A stretch of 64,000 bases of DNA from Candidatus Enterococcus testudinis (lineage in GTDB: Bacteria; Bacillota; Bacilli; Lactobacillales; Enterococcaceae), in assembly GCF_002140915.1 (NCBI RefSeq), contig NZ_NGKU01000001.1, forward strand, positions 188,302 through 252,301. The letters run 5' to 3'. Below are positions 53,510 to 61,276 of the stretch, in pieces; the first letter of the stretch is position 1; each line of letters opens with the position of its first letter. A program made the translations under genes and the position numbers. The notes beneath the pieces are model-generated. The model saw only the letters and a program-made list of their open reading frames with translations, was not told where the DNA came from and did no database searches.

Positions 53510-54805
53510 TTGAATAAACAAACATTTGGTATAGTATTGCCAATCACATTATTGGCCTATTTTTTGATATTGATGGATAACTCCATTATTTTTACGAGTT
53601 CAATCGAAATTGGACAAAGTTTGCATTTGACGTCATCTGCTCTTTCATGGGTATCGAGTGCCTATACACTAACTTTCGGGGGCTTTTTGCTATTAAGTGG
53701 ACGGTTGTCTGATTTGTTAGGCAGAAAACGGATCTTTTTGATCGGACTGACCATTTTTGGTCTTAGTTCATTCGTGATCGGCATGGCGCAAGATGCTACA
53801 ACCATGATTTTGATGCGGGCATTACAAGGTATCGGCAGCTCGATCATTGCCCCAACAACGTTGGCATTGATCATGGATACCTATCAAAACACCATGCGAC
53901 AAAAAGCAATCGCCTATTATGGGGCAACTGCCGGCATAGGGTCAAGTGTCGGATTGCTCGTAGGCGGTGGCTTAACTAGTTTGATTTCTTGGCGTGCTGG
54001 TTTTTTGATCAACGTACCATTTACGATCGCATTGATCTTGTTGACGTTAAAGCATATTGAATCAACGCCGGTGAAAGCGGGAAAAATTGATTATTTAGGC
54101 AGTTTCTTATCCGTTTTGAGTTTGGTGGGCATTATTTATGGCGTGACTGAATCCCTTTGGTGGATGTTCAGCCTTGGAATCATGTTGTTGCTGCTGTTTG
54201 TTTATTGGGAATCGCATTGTGCCCATCCGATCTTACCATTGGTATTGTTCAAGAATAAGATTCGCTTTGGTGCCTATTTGACCAGATTACTGTTTATGAT
54301 GGCGATGTTGCCATTGTGGTTTTTCTTGCCGCAAATGATGCAAAGCCAATATGGATTTAGTGCCTTTGAATCAGGGCTAGCCTTCTTGCCATTAACGATC
54401 GTCAACTTCATTGTTGCGCTGCAATTGCCGCGATTGACGGATAAATGCGGCAACAATAAAGTATTGTTGATAGGGGAAGTGATTTTGGCAGCTGGACTTG
54501 CTGCATTGGCATTTTCTGATACGACCGCTGGCTATTGGGCCGCAGTTTTTGTCCCAGTGCTCATTCTCGGTGTGGGACAAGGGTTGATTTTGGCACCTGT
54601 AACAGCCGCTGGTGTGCATCAAGCTTCAGATGAAATGGCCGGTATCGCAAGCGGCGTCACCAATATGATGCACCAAATCGGCGGTCCGATTGGGTTGTCG
54701 ATCATCGTTACAACGACGCAAGTATTCAATCAAGAAATGTGGTGGATGGTTGGCTTTACGCTGCTGGCGTTGGTGATTGTGGGTGTTTTTGTTCGAGGGG
54801 AGTAG
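53510..54805 (+). CDS. MFS efflux transporter (DHA2/EmrB-QacA type)
   Basis: A 431-residue membrane transporter with 12-14 helices. The motif A sequence GRLSDLLGRKRIFLIG follows helix 2, and a motif C-like stretch GATAGIGSSVGLLVGGGLTSLISWRAGFLINVP follows later. These are the marks of drug:proton antiporters. Start is TTG 53510 behind AGAAGAAGG. Length is slightly short for a 14-helix DHA2 protein. With flavodoxin and the redox genes upstream it probably exports a toxic organic compound. Confidence 0.87.
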   Translation: MNKQTFGIVLPITLLAYFLILMDNSIIFTSSIEIGQSLHLTSSALSWVSSAYTLTFGGFLLLSGRLSDLLGRKRIFLIGLTIFGLSSFVIGMAQDATTMILMRALQGIGSSIIAPTTLALIMDTYQNTMRQKAIAYYGATAGIGSSVGLLVGGGLTSLISWRAGFLINVPFTIALILLTLKHIESTPVKAGKIDYLGSFLSVLSLVGIIYGVTESLWWMFSLGIMLLLLFVYWESHCAHPILPLVLFKNKIRFGAYLTRLLFMMAMLPLWFFLPQMMQSQYGFSAFESGLAFLPLTIVNFIVALQLPRLTDKCGNNKVLLIGEVILAAGLAALAFSDTTAGYWAAVFVPVLILGVGQGLILAPVTAAGVHQASDEMAGIASGVTNMMHQIGGPIGLSIIVTTTQVFNQEMWWMVGFTLLALVIVGVFVRGE

Positions 54806-55098
54806 GGTCAACGGGTTGCTTGTCGAAGATACTAGCGAATTCAACTGTTGCTGGGTCAAATCTGCGTCAACCAGTTTTGTGGTAGAGAACTAAACCGACT
54901 GACAAGATATGAATCATCGCATGTATTCCATCTTTCTATAGCCTAATTGTACTGATATAACAGCTTGAAATGGAATCTTGGAAGAAGCAAAATTATCTAC
55001 AAAAATCAGAAATAATTACAGGTGTAAAGTACATACGTTGTGTTTGCTTTTTGGAGGATATAATAATGATAGACTTAGTTTAGCTAGGAGATATTGAT
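54806..55098. other. Intergenic stretch with no clear gene
   Basis: AT-rich DNA between the MFS gene and the decayed antitoxin. A TATAAT at 55059-55064 may be a promoter remnant. I see no open frame with a convincing start or similarity. Confidence 0.5.
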
Positions 55099-55197
55099 AT
55101 GAAGACAAGACGTCAAGGAGATACCGATGTTTTGACCGCTCCGACAAAGTTTGGCATTGAAGAAGATTGGATATATAGCTGTAAAGGGGAAAGATGA
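55099..55197 (+). pseudogene. Truncated MazE/PemI-like antitoxin
   Basis: A 32-codon frame (MKTRRQGDTDVLTAPTKFGI then EEDWIYSCKGER) that matches the SpoVT-AbrB fold start of MazE/PemI antitoxins (K-x-R-x-Q-G-N-S-x-V-L-T-x-P, then FGI-x-E). The usual NS is DT, and the frame ends after about 32 of about 80 residues. No toxin gene follows. It is most likely a relic. Confidence 0.5.
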
Positions 55198-55209
55198 TCT
55201 TGATTTTTT

Positions 55210-55256
55210 TATAGCTGAAACGCGTAACAAAATAGGATACATTTCAGCTATAAACC
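55210..55256 (-). terminator. Terminator downstream of the racemase gene
   Basis: TTATAGCTGAAA pairs with TTTCAGCTATAA around a loop. T tracts on both sides allow use in either direction. Confidence 0.8.
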
Positions 55257-55272
55257 TTTCACAAAATCAAAA

Positions 55273-55962
55273 CTACGACAAAGCCCTCGCAACAGCCACT
55301 TCCGCATGAATCAATGTTGTGTCAAAAACAGGCAGAGCCACATCGCTTTGCTGAATCAATAGGCCAATTTCCGTACAACCCAAGATAACCCCTTCTGCAC
55401 CTTGCTGCGCTAGTTCTTGAATGACACGAAGAAAGGTAGCTTTCCCGCTTTCCTTAATGACCCCATGACACAATTCATCAAAAATGATTCGATTGACTAC
55501 TCGAATATCTGACGCATTTGGAATCAACACGTCGATTCCCTGATCAATAATTCGTTGTTTGTAAAAATCTTGGGTCATAGTATACGACGTCCCTAATAAA
55601 GCCACTTTATGGATGCTTCTTGCTTGCAGTGCTGCGACCGTTGCATCGGCAATGTGAATGATCGGAATTGATAGGACCTGCTGAATTTGGGGCGCGACTT
55701 TATGCATCGTATTGGTACAAATCAGCAAGAAGTCCGCACCAGCTTGTTCAAGCGATTGCGCGTACTCAGCCAAAATTTCGCCGCTTTTTTCCCATTCATT
55801 ATTTTTTTGACAGGTTTCAATGACCTCGAAATCAATACTGGCCAATAAAATCTTCGCTGAATGAAGCCCACCGAGTTCTTGATTGATCAATTTGTTGATT
55901 TGTTGGTAATAGGTGATGGTACTTTCCCAACTCATACCGCCTAATAGTCCGATTGTTTTCAT
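55273..55962 (-). CDS. Aspartate/glutamate racemase family protein (YgeA/RacD type)
   Basis: A 229-residue cofactor-independent amino-acid racemase. The catalytic Cys pair is in LLICTNTMHK and GVILGCTEIGLL, and the N terminus MKTIGLLGGMSWESTITYYQ is the aspartate-racemase start. It might supply D-Asp, used in enterococcal cross-bridges (D-iso-Asp in E. faecium-like walls), or act on other amino acids. ATG 55962 has AAGGAGAATCCC. It is monocistronic. Confidence 0.9.
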   Translation of the reverse strand: MKTIGLLGGMSWESTITYYQQINKLINQELGGLHSAKILLASIDFEVIETCQKNNEWEKSGEILAEYAQSLEQAGADFLLICTNTMHKVAPQIQQVLSIPIIHIADATVAALQARSIHKVALLGTSYTMTQDFYKQRIIDQGIDVLIPNASDIRVVNRIIFDELCHGVIKESGKATFLRVIQELAQQGAEGVILGCTEIGLLIQQSDVALPVFDTTLIHAEVAVARALS

Positions 55963-56221
55963 GGGATTCTCCTTGTGGTGTGGAATGTTTGTGTAATATA
56001 TGTGAGATAATTATGATCTTAATAAGCAAATTTATAATAGCACGAAATATAGAGGGACTTGTGATTTTATTATTGCTATCAGTTAATTTTGAAAAAAGTT
56101 TTTAGGTGAGATGACTATTTCACTTTAAAAAATAATTGATTATTGTAGTATTTTATTTAAACATCAATGAATTTGGTATATAATTATACAAAATATATAC
56201 TAGTTTGGAGCTGAAAGGATA

Positions 56222-56941
56222 ATGAAAAGTGAGGTCTTAAAGGACGAACAGGCGCAATTAGTTGTTGATGGGTTACTATTGGGGTATAAGGAGTATTTAG
56301 AAATTCGACAAGAAATGAAAAACAAAATGCAAGTTTCTGGCGGCTTCGCTTTTACAAAAGGGAATTTTATTGACGATGGGGTTGCTAGAAGTACCAGTGC
56401 TTTCACAGAATATAAACTTGAGAAGGCTGGTGAGAGTTGGGAGTATTTAGAATTTTCATTCGGCAAAAAAAATCCCTCACTTTTCATTATCAAAAATGAT
56501 TATCGTCTGCAGCAAACATTTTCAAAAAATCAACAGAAAAAAACGAGTGAATATCTTACAAATTATGCAAAAATAAATACACCTATCATACAGGCAGTTC
56601 GTCAAGGCCAGAAAAAAGTCCCGAATGTGTCTATTCAACTGGAATTACCACTGGATGAACCAGTTATTTCACATCAAGAGTTAGCGAGATATGAGCGGTT
56701 CTACATCGTCGTATACAAAACAAATGCAGCAAAAATTATTGAATCAGTATTACTCGTTTTGCCAGATGCTGAAACGAAAGAATTACACGTCATCCAAAAT
56801 TTAACATCTTTCTTGCAAACCACCTCAATCATGATAGAGGATGAGGAGTATTCGGCAGTCGTAGGAGAGAATGAAGAAATTATTCAGTCTGAAGAGTATG
56901 AAATTACTCTTCCTAAAGAGGGAAAAGAAGTATCTAACTAG
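56222..56941 (+). CDS. Unknown 239-aa protein paired with an XRE-ImmA gene (possible toxin)
   Basis: A 239-residue soluble protein without membrane segments. The first half is basic and helix-rich (YKEYLEIRQEMKNKMQVSGG), the middle has VSIQLELPLDEPVISHQEL, and the C terminus is very acidic. I recognise no domain. ATG 56222 follows GAAAGGATA. The XRE-ImmA gene starts 33 bp after its stop, so the pair is one operon. Two-gene units in which an HTH-ImmA protein acts as antitoxin or antirepressor are known (for instance RosmerTA-like systems), so a toxin role is a fair hypothesis only. Confidence 0.6.
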   Translation: MKSEVLKDEQAQLVVDGLLLGYKEYLEIRQEMKNKMQVSGGFAFTKGNFIDDGVARSTSAFTEYKLEKAGESWEYLEFSFGKKNPSLFIIKNDYRLQQTFSKNQQKKTSEYLTNYAKINTPIIQAVRQGQKKVPNVSIQLELPLDEPVISHQELARYERFYIVVYKTNAAKIIESVLLVLPDAETKELHVIQNLTSFLQTTSIMIEDEEYSAVVGENEEIIQSEEYEITLPKEGKEVSN

Positions 56942-56973
56942 TTTCCTACGCAATGAAAAAGGGGAGAATAAAT

Positions 56974-58131
56974 ATGTTCCATGGAAAAAATCTGCAAGTT
57001 GCTAGAATGTTGCAGGGGCTTTCGCGTAAAGAACTTGGTGAAAAACTGAATGTGTCTGAACAGTCCATTTGGCAATTTGAGAAACAGATGATTGAACCGT
57101 CCTTTGAAAATATACTTAGAATGAAAGATATATTACAAGTGCGATCAGATTATTTTTTTGAAGCATTTGTGATAGAGCAAACCTTTTTCGAGACAAATGT
57201 TGCTTATCGAAAAGCAGACGCATCATCAAGAAAGAAAACCAATAGTGAAGTTGTTTATTTAAATGTCGCCGTGAAAATAATCAAATATCTTGAAGCATTT
57301 GTGAACGTTCCCCCAACTACTTTAGTAACGCTAAGAAATGAAGGTAGCAGAGGGATTTTTACAGGATGCTCAAATGAGCAAATTGAAGCATTCGCAGCGC
57401 ATGCAAGATTATTTTTAGGCATTCAACAAGACAATAGCAATCTTTTATTGGCATTAGAAAAATCGGGCATCTATGTCCTAGAAAAGAATGTAGGCGGGAA
57501 AGCGGATGCCTATAGCGCATGGTCTATCGATGATGTACCGATTATCGTACTTGGCATAAAAAAGTCTGCTGTAAGAAGAAATTTCGACTTGGCACATGAA
57601 TTAGGCCATTTGATATTGCATCCTCATGTTGATTTTGGGGCATTGGACAAAAATGAACGACAGGAGAAAGAAAGGGAAGCAGATTATTTTGCTTCATGTT
57701 TTCTGCTACCCAGAGAAATAATGCAAGATGAATACAATCAAATAAAGAAAATATCGAATCCTGATAGTTATGCACAACTAAAACTCAAGTATCATGTATC
57801 AATTCAAGCACTCGAAATGAGGGCATATAAATTAGGTTTTCTCACACCCCAACAGCACAGTTACTTTTACCGACAAATAGCGCTTAGAGATTACAGGACT
57901 GAGGAGCCTTTCGATAGAGAAATCATTTTGAAACGTCCAGGGAAAATTAGAAGTATTTTCAATTTGATTTTAAACAATAAATTGACTGATCTGCAAAATA
58001 TAGAGAATGACTTTAAATGTCAAAGAAAACTCTTGGAAGAAATGTTCTCAATCGAATCAGCATTTTTTGCTCCATTCGAGAATCAAGAAAAGTTTACGGA
58101 TTTGAATAATGTGTTTAGGGTTGAGTTTTGA
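56974..58131 (+). CDS. XRE-HTH/ImmA-type zinc peptidase (COG2856 regulator/antitoxin)
   Basis: A 385-residue two-domain protein. Residues about 1-65 are an XRE HTH (QVARMLQGLSRKELGEKLNV then SEQSIWQFEKQMIEPSFE). The middle carries an ImmA/IrrE metallopeptidase with FDLAHELGHLIL (HExxH) and the distal Glu in KEREADYFASCFLLPRE. The C-terminal 120 residues are unassigned. This is the class called spr1629-type repressor/antitoxin in streptococci. ATG 56974 behind GGGGAG. A decayed duplicate of residues about 65-125 lies 400 bp downstream. Confidence 0.87.
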   Translation: MFHGKNLQVARMLQGLSRKELGEKLNVSEQSIWQFEKQMIEPSFENILRMKDILQVRSDYFFEAFVIEQTFFETNVAYRKADASSRKKTNSEVVYLNVAVKIIKYLEAFVNVPPTTLVTLRNEGSRGIFTGCSNEQIEAFAAHARLFLGIQQDNSNLLLALEKSGIYVLEKNVGGKADAYSAWSIDDVPIIVLGIKKSAVRRNFDLAHELGHLILHPHVDFGALDKNERQEKEREADYFASCFLLPREIMQDEYNQIKKISNPDSYAQLKLKYHVSIQALEMRAYKLGFLTPQQHSYFYRQIALRDYRTEEPFDREIILKRPGKIRSIFNLILNNKLTDLQNIENDFKCQRKLLEEMFSIESAFFAPFENQEKFTDLNNVFRVEF

Positions 58132-58497
58132 CATTTGCTCGAATTGATACAAGGAGTATAATCATTTTTAATAAACAAGCTTAGAAGGCCTGAATAATCA
58201 GTTGCTCTAAGCATGTTTATTTTTATAATTGTGATTACATCTTTGGTAAATAAAATGTGGAAATCATAAACATAATTATTTTGAAAGAGAGCATGATGAA
58301 AAAGTGGTAGTCAACTACCAGTTGCGTACCACTCAACACATTGCTATAAAAAGGAAATTACAAACTTAAAGACTAGGTTTTTACATCTTAAAAGGTTTGA
58401 TTCGACAATTCTAAAAGAGTACAAAATCGAAAGAGTAGCTCTCGATACGAAACATTAATAAATAAAATAGACTACTGTAAGAAGCTGCAAAAAAAGA

Positions 58498-58670
58498 TTT
58501 CAAGGCATTCGCTATAGTTGTTTGTGTCAAAAAGAGGACATACACTATGAATGGTTAGAAACGATACATATAGTGAAATTGTTTACTTAAAGGTCGCTGC
58601 CAAAATAAACAACTACCTTGAATCATTTGTAAACGTTACCCATAACACTTTGAACGATAAAATGGTTACC
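58498..58670 (+). pseudogene. Decayed fragment of the XRE-ImmA gene
   Basis: The segment aligns with the intact gene around 57150-57330. The best part reads NDTYSEIVYLKVAAKINNYL then ESFVNVTHNTLND, against TNSEVVYLNVAVKIIKYLEA and FVNVPPTTLVTL in the intact copy. Stops and small indels break the frame. It shows that a related element once sat here. Confidence 0.7.
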
Positions 58671-58689
58671 AAAAAGGTTACCAAATCAA

Positions 58690-58759
58690 AATAAAAAGCC
58701 TAGAAACACTGATTAATCAGCTTCTAGGCTTTCAATCTATACTATTCCCACTCAATGGT
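58690..58759 (-). repeat. Second guaA 3'-end-like sequence with terminator (attachment-site relic)
   Basis: On the minus strand 58759-58742 would encode TIEWE followed by TAG, the end of GMP synthase. It is preceded downstream by a terminator (AAGCCTAGAA / TTCTAGGCTT) placed exactly as at the real guaA end. The shared core TATTCCCACTC is at 58743-58753 and at 61278-61288. No guaA body is attached, so this looks like the far attachment site of an integrated element. Confidence 0.7.
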
Positions 58760-58843
58760 GTATAAAAAGATAAGAATCGGAAAACTTGATTTGAAGCTAA
58801 TTTACTAGATTAAAAAAGTATAGTTTTGTGCTAAATTTATAAG

Positions 58844-58866
58844 AACTGTGATAAAAGTGTGATAAC
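58844..58866 (+). repeat. 23-bp direct repeat, left copy
   Basis: Begins AACTGTGATAAAAGTGTGAT and is identical over 23 bp to 61198-61220. The pair brackets the HxlR/oxidoreductase/YciI cassette. Confidence 0.9.
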
Positions 58867-59236
58867 TGTTTTTTCATTTCAGTAAATTATATAAAAACTA
58901 GTAAAATAAAGTTAAAAGCTCATTTTCTTTTCTGTATCTATATTTACTTACGAAACACTGTGCATAGTCTGGATGATAATTTTTACAAAAATAAGGTACT
59001 CTATCAATCTATTAAATAAAGTTGACTTACTCATGAAAAAATACCTAGCTACTTCTTCAAGAAGAATTAAATTAGTAAGCACATATTTTAATGCTAAATC
59101 ATTCGCATTAAGACACTAGCTCCAATATTAGTACGATGTCCTTTAGGTAAGTTTTCTGAAAACCACTCATTTTCTGAAATCATGTCAGAAAATGTATGTT
59201 CTTGCTATTTAGAATTAAGCGTTTATACTGATTTGT
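58867..59236. other. AT-rich intergenic stretch in the guaA-adjacent island
   Basis: No intact gene. A minus-strand frame around 59177-59085 (MISENEWFSENLPKGHRTNI and then GASVLMRMI) vaguely recalls the segment before an ABC-ATPase signature but is too short to call. Confidence 0.4.
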
Positions 59237-59308
59237 GTACTATTTTTTGATAGTACATAATCTTTTAGTAGTATTTAGAAAAAAGGTACTATTAAATTCA
59301 ATAGTATT
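59237..59308 (+). promoter_or_regulatory. Two GTACTAT/ATAGTAC palindromes before the HxlR gene
   Basis: GTACTATTTTTTGATAGTAC at 59237-59256 is a palindrome with GTACTAT arms, and a second, GTACTATT-N6-AATAGTAT, lies at 59286-59307. They are likely HxlR operators for autoregulation. Confidence 0.6.
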
Positions 59309-59321
59309 GGAGGGAATCTGT

Positions 59322-59654
59322 ATGCAGAAAATAGAAGAGAATGAAATATTTGTAGATTGCCCAGTAGCTAGCGTTCAAAAGATCGTACGTGGTAAGTGGT
59401 CCATGGTTATCTTATCTTTTTTACGGAATCAAACACTACGTTTTGGTGAGCTTAGTCGTAAAATGCCCATGGTTACGCAAGCGAACTTGACAAAAGAATT
59501 GCGTATGCTTGAAAGTCACGGACTCATTCACCGTGAAGTTTATCCACAAGTGCCGCCAAAAGTTGAATATTCTTTAACGGAGATGGGCAGTAAATTTATA
59601 CCAGTTCTAGATGCTTTAGAGAAATTTGCTTATACTTATGAGTTAGAAAATTAG
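59322..59654 (+). CDS. HxlR-family transcriptional regulator
   Basis: A 110-residue winged-helix regulator with the HxlR/DUF24 hallmarks: CPVASVQKIVRGKWSMVILS with the conserved Cys (redox or aldehyde sensing in this family), LRFGELSRKMPMVTQANLTK and HGLIHREVYPQVPPKVEYSLT. The open frame starts earlier at 59235, but ATG 59322 has the GGAGGGA site and the family length. It probably controls the oxidoreductase gene downstream, which has a related palindrome. Confidence 0.88.
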   Translation: MQKIEENEIFVDCPVASVQKIVRGKWSMVILSFLRNQTLRFGELSRKMPMVTQANLTKELRMLESHGLIHREVYPQVPPKVEYSLTEMGSKFIPVLDALEKFAYTYELEN

Positions 59655-59733
59655 CAGAGTGTTAAATCCTTGAAAAATTCAAGGATTTTTTTGTGCTTAA
59701 AAGCTGTATGATTGCCAAAATCTATTAAAAAAG

Positions 59734-59756
59734 ATAGTACCTATTAAAAAATATGG
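59734..59756 (+). promoter_or_regulatory. HxlR-type palindrome before the oxidoreductase gene
   Basis: AGTACCTATT and AATATGGTACT face each other around 59736-59760, giving an imperfect GTACC/GGTAC palindrome like those upstream of the HxlR gene. Confidence 0.5.
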
Positions 59757-59817
59757 TACTTTTCAAACTCTTGGTACAGGAACATAATAACATCATACTA
59801 AGAAAGAGGGTAATACT

Positions 59818-60762
59818 ATGAAAAAAATGATGCTCACTCAATATGGATCTGTAGATGTTATGCAAATGATTGAAGTCGATATTCCCAAACCAGCGGCCAA
59901 CCAAATTGTAATCCAAACAGCTGCAATCGGTGTGAACGATCCTGATATTATGATTCGTGCCAACGGTCCCTTTCCCACCATGCCAAAAGAAATAAAACCT
60001 GTCCTTCCACACTCTTTGGGACAAGATTTTTCTGGTATCATAACAGCTATTGGAGACGATGTAACCCGCTTTTCAGTGGGCGATCATGTTGTAGGTATGG
60101 CATTTATGAGTGCTTATTCTGAATACATTTTGTTGGACGAATCTGCAGTTGTCGCTACCGTACCAAAAGAGTTAGACTTGGTACCGTTAGGCGGATTTTT
60201 CCTTGGTGTTGCGACAGCTTATGGTGCAACGATTCGTGATGGTCAAGCAAAATCCGGACAAAAAGTGCTGATCCATGGTGGTGCCGGTGGTGTAGGGTCT
60301 AAGGCTGTTCAACTGGCAAAAAATGCTGGCGCTTATGTCATAGCAACGGGCAGCGCTGAACAAGCTAACTACATGAAGGAATTAGGTGCGGATGAAACGA
60401 TCGACTATCAGACAGAGGATTTCACAAAATTAGTTTCTGACGTAGATTTAGTGGTCAACTTGACCGGTCCTAAAACATTGGAGAACAGCTATCAAGTAAT
60501 TAAAAAAGGTGGTCGTGTAACTTCTGTTAATGCGCTAATCAATCAAGAAGAAACTGATCGTAGAGGAATTACTGGTATATATTCGATGGGATTCATGACT
60601 ATTGAAGAGCTAAAAGAAGTCATTACTCTTTATAGCAATGGCAAACTTGATGTGCTTGTGGATAAGACTTATCCTTTTGAACTTGAAGCGATCAAGCAAG
60701 CACACCTGGATTTCGAAGCAGGCGGTAATACTGGCAAAAAGATTATCGTCTTTAGCAAATAA
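59818..60762 (+). CDS. Quinone oxidoreductase-type zinc-free MDR family enzyme
   Basis: A 314-residue NADP-dependent medium-chain reductase. The N-terminal GroES-like domain (about 1-120) is followed by a Rossmann domain with VLIHGGAGGVGSKAVQLAK (the quinone reductase AxxGxxG loop). The zinc ligands of alcohol dehydrogenases are absent. It likely reduces quinones or enals. ATG 59818 follows AAGAGGG. It forms an operon with a YciI gene 13 bp downstream and is presumably regulated by the HxlR protein. Confidence 0.9.
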   Translation: MKKMMLTQYGSVDVMQMIEVDIPKPAANQIVIQTAAIGVNDPDIMIRANGPFPTMPKEIKPVLPHSLGQDFSGIITAIGDDVTRFSVGDHVVGMAFMSAYSEYILLDESAVVATVPKELDLVPLGGFFLGVATAYGATIRDGQAKSGQKVLIHGGAGGVGSKAVQLAKNAGAYVIATGSAEQANYMKELGADETIDYQTEDFTKLVSDVDLVVNLTGPKTLENSYQVIKKGGRVTSVNALINQEETDRRGITGIYSMGFMTIEELKEVITLYSNGKLDVLVDKTYPFELEAIKQAHLDFEAGGNTGKKIIVFSK

Positions 60763-60775
60763 GGAGGAATTGACG

Positions 60776-61096
60776 TTGAATCTTTTTATCGCAACCTTAA
60801 AAACGCAAACAAGATATACTGAATCAGAAGCGTTTCAACAGGCAAAAAATATCCATGCGGATTATTATAAAGCTTTAATTCCGCAAGGGAAATTTCTTAT
60901 GTCAGGACCAGCTTTGACAGAAGCTGGAGAATTTGATGGTGGTATCTTTGTATTTAGAGTCGAAAGTCGTGAAGTAGCTAAAGGGATTATGGCACATGAT
61001 CCCTTGGTTCAAGCTGGATTTTCCAATTATAGCTTGATGGAATTTAACCCTATATTGAAACATCCTGCTTTAGAAGCAATATTTAGGATTGGTTAA
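60776..61096 (+). CDS. YciI-like protein
   Basis: A 106-residue ferredoxin-fold protein of the YciI family: MNLFIATLKTQTRY at the start, HADYYKALIPQGKFLMSGPA with the usual GP loop, and MAHDPLVQAGFSNYSLMEFNPI near the end. Family members bind small molecules or act as accessory proteins to oxidoreductases. Start is TTG 60776 behind a perfect AAGGAGG; a longer frame overlapping the upstream gene is not credible. Confidence 0.82.
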   Translation: MNLFIATLKTQTRYTESEAFQQAKNIHADYYKALIPQGKFLMSGPALTEAGEFDGGIFVFRVESREVAKGIMAHDPLVQAGFSNYSLMEFNPILKHPALEAIFRIG

Positions 61097-61197
61097 ATAA
61101 AAGATAATGAATTAGAAAAAAATCTCAAAAGACTCAATAGTTTTTTTGAAGACTTTCTACTTAATTTATTGTGCAAAATTGTTCGGTTAAAAGGAAT

Positions 61198-61220
61198 AAC
61201 TGTGATAAAAGTGTGATAAC
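61198..61220 (+). repeat. 23-bp direct repeat, right copy
   Basis: Identical to 58844-58866. It sits 57 bp from the guaA stop codon, just outside the guaA terminator. Confidence 0.9.
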
Positions 61221-61226
61221 GAAAAA

Positions 61227-61276
61227 ATAAACAGCCAACAAACATTGATTTAACAACGTTTGTTGGCTGTTTTTTA
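61227..61276 (-). terminator. guaA terminator
   Basis: ACAGCCAACAAAC pairs with GTTTGTTGGCTGT, followed on the guaA side by A/T tracts. On the minus strand it directly follows the guaA stop codon. Confidence 0.85.

Noticed and set aside
59085..59177. Minus-strand remnant of an ABC-transporter ATPase
   Set aside because: About 30 residues with a weak resemblance only (NLPKGHRTNIG); too short to support a call.
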